Positions 61,563 to 64,000 of a stretch of DNA of 64,000 nucleotides are shown here, in pieces. The translations under genes and the position numbers were made by a program. The DNA lies in NCBI GenBank assembly GCA_965656875.1, contig CBFHMJ010000003.1:372001-436000 (forward strand). Direction: 5' to 3'. A model generated the notes under the pieces. That model was not told the DNA's origin, searched no databases, and was given only the letters and a program-made list of their open reading frames with translations. Each line of letters begins with the position of its first letter. Positions within the stretch are counted from its first letter, which is position 1. The DNA comes from CBFHMJ01 sp965656875 (GTDB lineage Bacteria > Pseudomonadota > Gammaproteobacteria > Enterobacterales > Alteromonadaceae).

Positions 61563-64000
61563 CTATTTACCAAAAGGTGTTAATTCTCGCCCTAATTGTT
61601 CACAACTCGTTGCTTTTACAAATGAATCGTTGATAGATGATTTATCACTTACTGAGATTAGTCTGGAATGATGTGCAAAGATTGACATTGCAAACGATTT
61701 AAAATCTTGCGGCGTCATCTGTGCCAGACATTTGGCTAATTGCTCACGTTCATTAAAGTCTTTGTCTTTCGTCGCGATAGCTAACCACAGTCGTTGACTA
61801 CGAACTCTCAGATTGCTGTCAATTTCCAGTACCTGAGTTATTAAGCCCTGTATATTCTGGTGCCAGATTTCAGCATCAATATCTTCAAGACCTTCAACAA
61901 ACTGCTTAATAAAAACATCAATGGCTTTGAGTAGCGAGCCACAATCATAATCGGGCGACTGAATGTAAAAGGCCAGTCCTGGATATTGATTAAACGGCAC
62001 AAAGCCTGTTCCAACCAGGTAACCTAATTGTTGCTCTGTACGTAATGAACCGAAAAATTCAGGTGAAACGATGTGATTAAGTAGCATCATCCTGGCTTTT
62101 TCTTCATACGATTTTTCCTGAGACTGGTAATACACCACGATTGCGTTATCCGGGTGATTGACATCTTTTTCGGTCAGATAGTGCTGACCGTGACCCAGGG
62201 AGAGTAAGGGGCGATTTACTTCAGCGCAGGGTTGGTGATTCTCGTAGGCTAATCGTTCAACAAAACAGGCCAGCGATTTGGCTTGAGCTGACGTCCAGTT
62301 ACCATGAGAAAACCCTTCAATATGGATCTGGTTAAACAGCTTTTTATAGAATTCACTGAACGTGTCCCATGTCAGGTCTTCAATCGCTTCAGCCATTTGT
62401 GTTGCGGTTGGATTGTTTGGTTGAAGTGTCGATGTGACATGACTGAACAGTTGAGAAACAGGTTTGCTCTTGTCACTGTTTAACCAATGCCTGACGAGCT
62501 GACATTTGATTTCATTGAAGCGACCCGATTCAATATCAAGATTAAATAATTCGGTTAGTAAGGCTTCGATTAATAAGTGCTGATTGGTGCTTAAACCGGA
62601 TGTATGTAACGTCAAACCACCTTGATGAACGTACAGGTGGTAGTGCATGCCTGCCAATTCAGCGTAATAGTTTTGTTCGATAACCCGATCCATGACCAGT
62701 TCAGTGAATAAACGGGTTTGAGCGATGGTATAGACATTTTGACAAGACGCAGGGCAATCAATTGCAAGATAGATATGACCTTTAGGCACATTGAATTGCG
62801 AATCTTGTAAATGCCAGAATTTAAACTCTTCCGCATGATGAATGACTTCAGGGAACTCTGCGGTGTTATCGCGCGGTTCTAAAACAACATGACTACTCAG
62901 ATAAGGATTTAATTTAGGAACCCGTAGTGTGTTTTCTGTTGTTTCACCGTGATTGAGATAATGATTCCATTGCGTCAGTCGTGAATCTTCAATGGTTTTT
63001 ATTAGCCACGGGGTTTCATACCATTTTGCTTTACGATCAGTTTTAACATCAGAATTGATATTAATAATTCGCAGATTTTCCGGTTTAAAATAATTGAGGA
63101 ACTGCGTAAAGAGCTGATCGTCCAACCCTTCCATCACATAATCACCAAAAATATAGAATTCGGGATCATAGTGCTGCATGTTGACAGACAAATGACTGAT
63201 GTAGTTTATCGGTTTAACTTTTTCCTGATAATTAAAAGCCAGATTTAACAGGCGGCGCTTATCTTCATACAAATCATGATTAGTATCGTTGTTAATCACT
63301 TTATGAATGTAGATAAAGAACAAGCTGATAATATCGTCGATATTATCAATGCCTTCTTCCGTCAAATCGAAGTTGATGGTGAAATCTTTAAAGTTATAGC
63401 CATTAACACCGCCGCCAGCGGCCAGTTTATTACACCAACCTTTGTTCTTCAGGCTGGATAACAATGATCCCTGACCTTCGAAACCAATTAAGTGAGCAAT
63501 GAAATTGACAACTTTAACCCGATATTGAAAGTCAATGCTGGGCAGCGCGAAGCACAGGATCAGTTTTTGTGAGCGCTTGGTTGGCAGAATATCGATTTCC
63601 ACGCCTAACTGTTCAGGCAGATACATCGGTGTATCGTCCAGTGGTGGGCGATTCTTTCCTTCAGGGATGTTAGCGAAAAGCGAATTAACCAGTGCTTCTT
63701 GTTGTTCAAGCGGTAACTGACTTTGCAGCGCAAGTGTCATTCCACCCGCGACATAGTGTAAATCATGAAACTCGGTCAATTCTGTTTTGAGTTGTGCAAT
63801 GTCGTCACATGCCAGCGTTTCGGAATTACCAACCGAAAATTTGGCAAAGGGGTGTTGTTGATTAACCGTTTCTTTATGGACCTGGTAAATACGACGGCCA
63901 TCGTCTTTTAATTTTAATTTGAATTCAGCTTCGATGGCGTTTCTTTCGCGCTCTATATATTTTTCGTTTAACAGTGGCGCGGTAAAAAATTCAGCAAAAT
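61563..64000 (-). CDS. M16 zinc metalloprotease, insulinase/pitrilysin type (5' end off window)
   Basis: The frame is open from the right edge to the stop at 61563 (811 codons). The visible N-terminal end contains FFTAPLLNEKYIERERNAIEAE, typical of the region with the third zinc ligand (Glu) of M16 enzymes; the HxxEH motif would lie just outside. The rest covers the remaining three of four homologous M16 domains, including RTEQQLGYLVGTGF-like sequence near the C-terminal half, typical of protease III/insulin-degrading enzyme. It would degrade peptides, probably in the periplasm as PtrA does, but the signal peptide is not visible. Confidence 0.88.
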   Translation of the reverse strand, partial: FAEFFTAPLLNEKYIERERNAIEAEFKLKLKDDGRRIYQVHKETVNQQHPFAKFSVGNSETLACDDIAQLKTELTEFHDLHYVAGGMTLALQSQLPLEQQEALVNSLFANIPEGKNRPPLDDTPMYLPEQLGVEIDILPTKRSQKLILCFALPSIDFQYRVKVVNFIAHLIGFEGQGSLLSSLKNKGWCNKLAAGGGVNGYNFKDFTINFDLTEEGIDNIDDIISLFFIYIHKVINNDTNHDLYEDKRRLLNLAFNYQEKVKPINYISHLSVNMQHYDPEFYIFGDYVMEGLDDQLFTQFLNYFKPENLRIININSDVKTDRKAKWYETPWLIKTIEDSRLTQWNHYLNHGETTENTLRVPKLNPYLSSHVVLEPRDNTAEFPEVIHHAEEFKFWHLQDSQFNVPKGHIYLAIDCPASCQNVYTIAQTRLFTELVMDRVIEQNYYAELAGMHYHLYVHQGGLTLHTSGLSTNQHLLIEALLTELFNLDIESGRFNEIKCQLVRHWLNSDKSKPVSQLFSHVTSTLQPNNPTATQMAEAIEDLTWDTFSEFYKKLFNQIHIEGFSHGNWTSAQAKSLACFVERLAYENHQPCAEVNRPLLSLGHGQHYLTEKDVNHPDNAIVVYYQSQEKSYEEKARMMLLNHIVSPEFFGSLRTEQQLGYLVGTGFVPFNQYPGLAFYIQSPDYDCGSLLKAIDVFIKQFVEGLEDIDAEIWHQNIQGLITQVLEIDSNLRVRSQRLWLAIATKDKDFNEREQLAKCLAQMTPQDFKSFAMSIFAHHSRLISVSDKSSINDSFVKATSCEQLGRELTPFGK

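Overview
The window looks like a chromosome segment from a free-living, probably marine gammaproteobacterium of moderate to low G+C (judged by eye, not computed). The housekeeping proteins read very close to Escherichia/Vibrio/Shewanella-type sequences. The order secG, tRNA-Leu(GAG), tRNA-fMet, rimP, nusA, infB, rbfA, truB, rpsO, pnp, nlpI is the classical gammaproteobacterial arrangement. I see no prophage, insertion sequence, CRISPR array or integron.

Layout. (1) 1-5389, minus strand: an operon of a CHASE2-like sensor kinase, a receiver-only response regulator and a large CapC/PgsC-like membrane protein that runs off the left edge. (2) 5.8-7.9 kb: a small gene with its own promoter, two overlapping membrane-protein genes of unknown function, and an aspartyl/asparaginyl beta-hydroxylase-like gene. 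(3) 8.0-15.7 kb: stress genes grpE, nadK, recN, luxS, dnaK and dnaJ, with good sigma-32 promoters before grpE and dnaK and a LexA box before recN. (4) 16-28.5 kb: dapB, carAB-greA, yhbY/rlmE, ftsH, folP-glmM, tpiA-secG. (5) 28.5-38.8 kb: two tRNAs and the rimP-nusA-infB-rbfA-truB-rpsO-pnp-nlpI translation/RNA-decay block, preceded by two tandem terminators. (6) 38.8-45.7 kb: accessory genes, namely a Sel1-repeat protein with a metzincin-type zinc motif, a periplasmic helix-hairpin-helix protein, an EAL-HDOD protein, PutP, and a NrtS-like small transporter paired with a cytoplasmic chemoreceptor. (7) 45.8-54.6 kb, minus strand: an ECF sigma factor with its DUF3379 partner, and a MoxR-DUF58-DUF4381-BatA-BatB/C-BatD operon. 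(8) 54.8-58.3 kb: fadI-fadJ behind a recognisable FadR operator. (9) 58.7-64 kb: a small membrane protein, a PAS-GGDEF-EAL protein and a large M16 zinc protease cut by the right edge.

How it works together. Regions 3-5 are core growth functions: protein folding, arginine/pyrimidine supply, transcription-translation coupling and mRNA decay. Regions 7-8 pair envelope stress/aerotolerance with fatty-acid oxidation. The least explained parts are the CapC-like/two-component operon, whose transmembrane and periplasmic parts both look internally duplicated and whose kinase has degenerate ATP-site residues; the Sel1/metzincin protein translationally linked to nlpI; and the NrtS-chemoreceptor pair. 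Functional calls rest on motif recognition without database searches.
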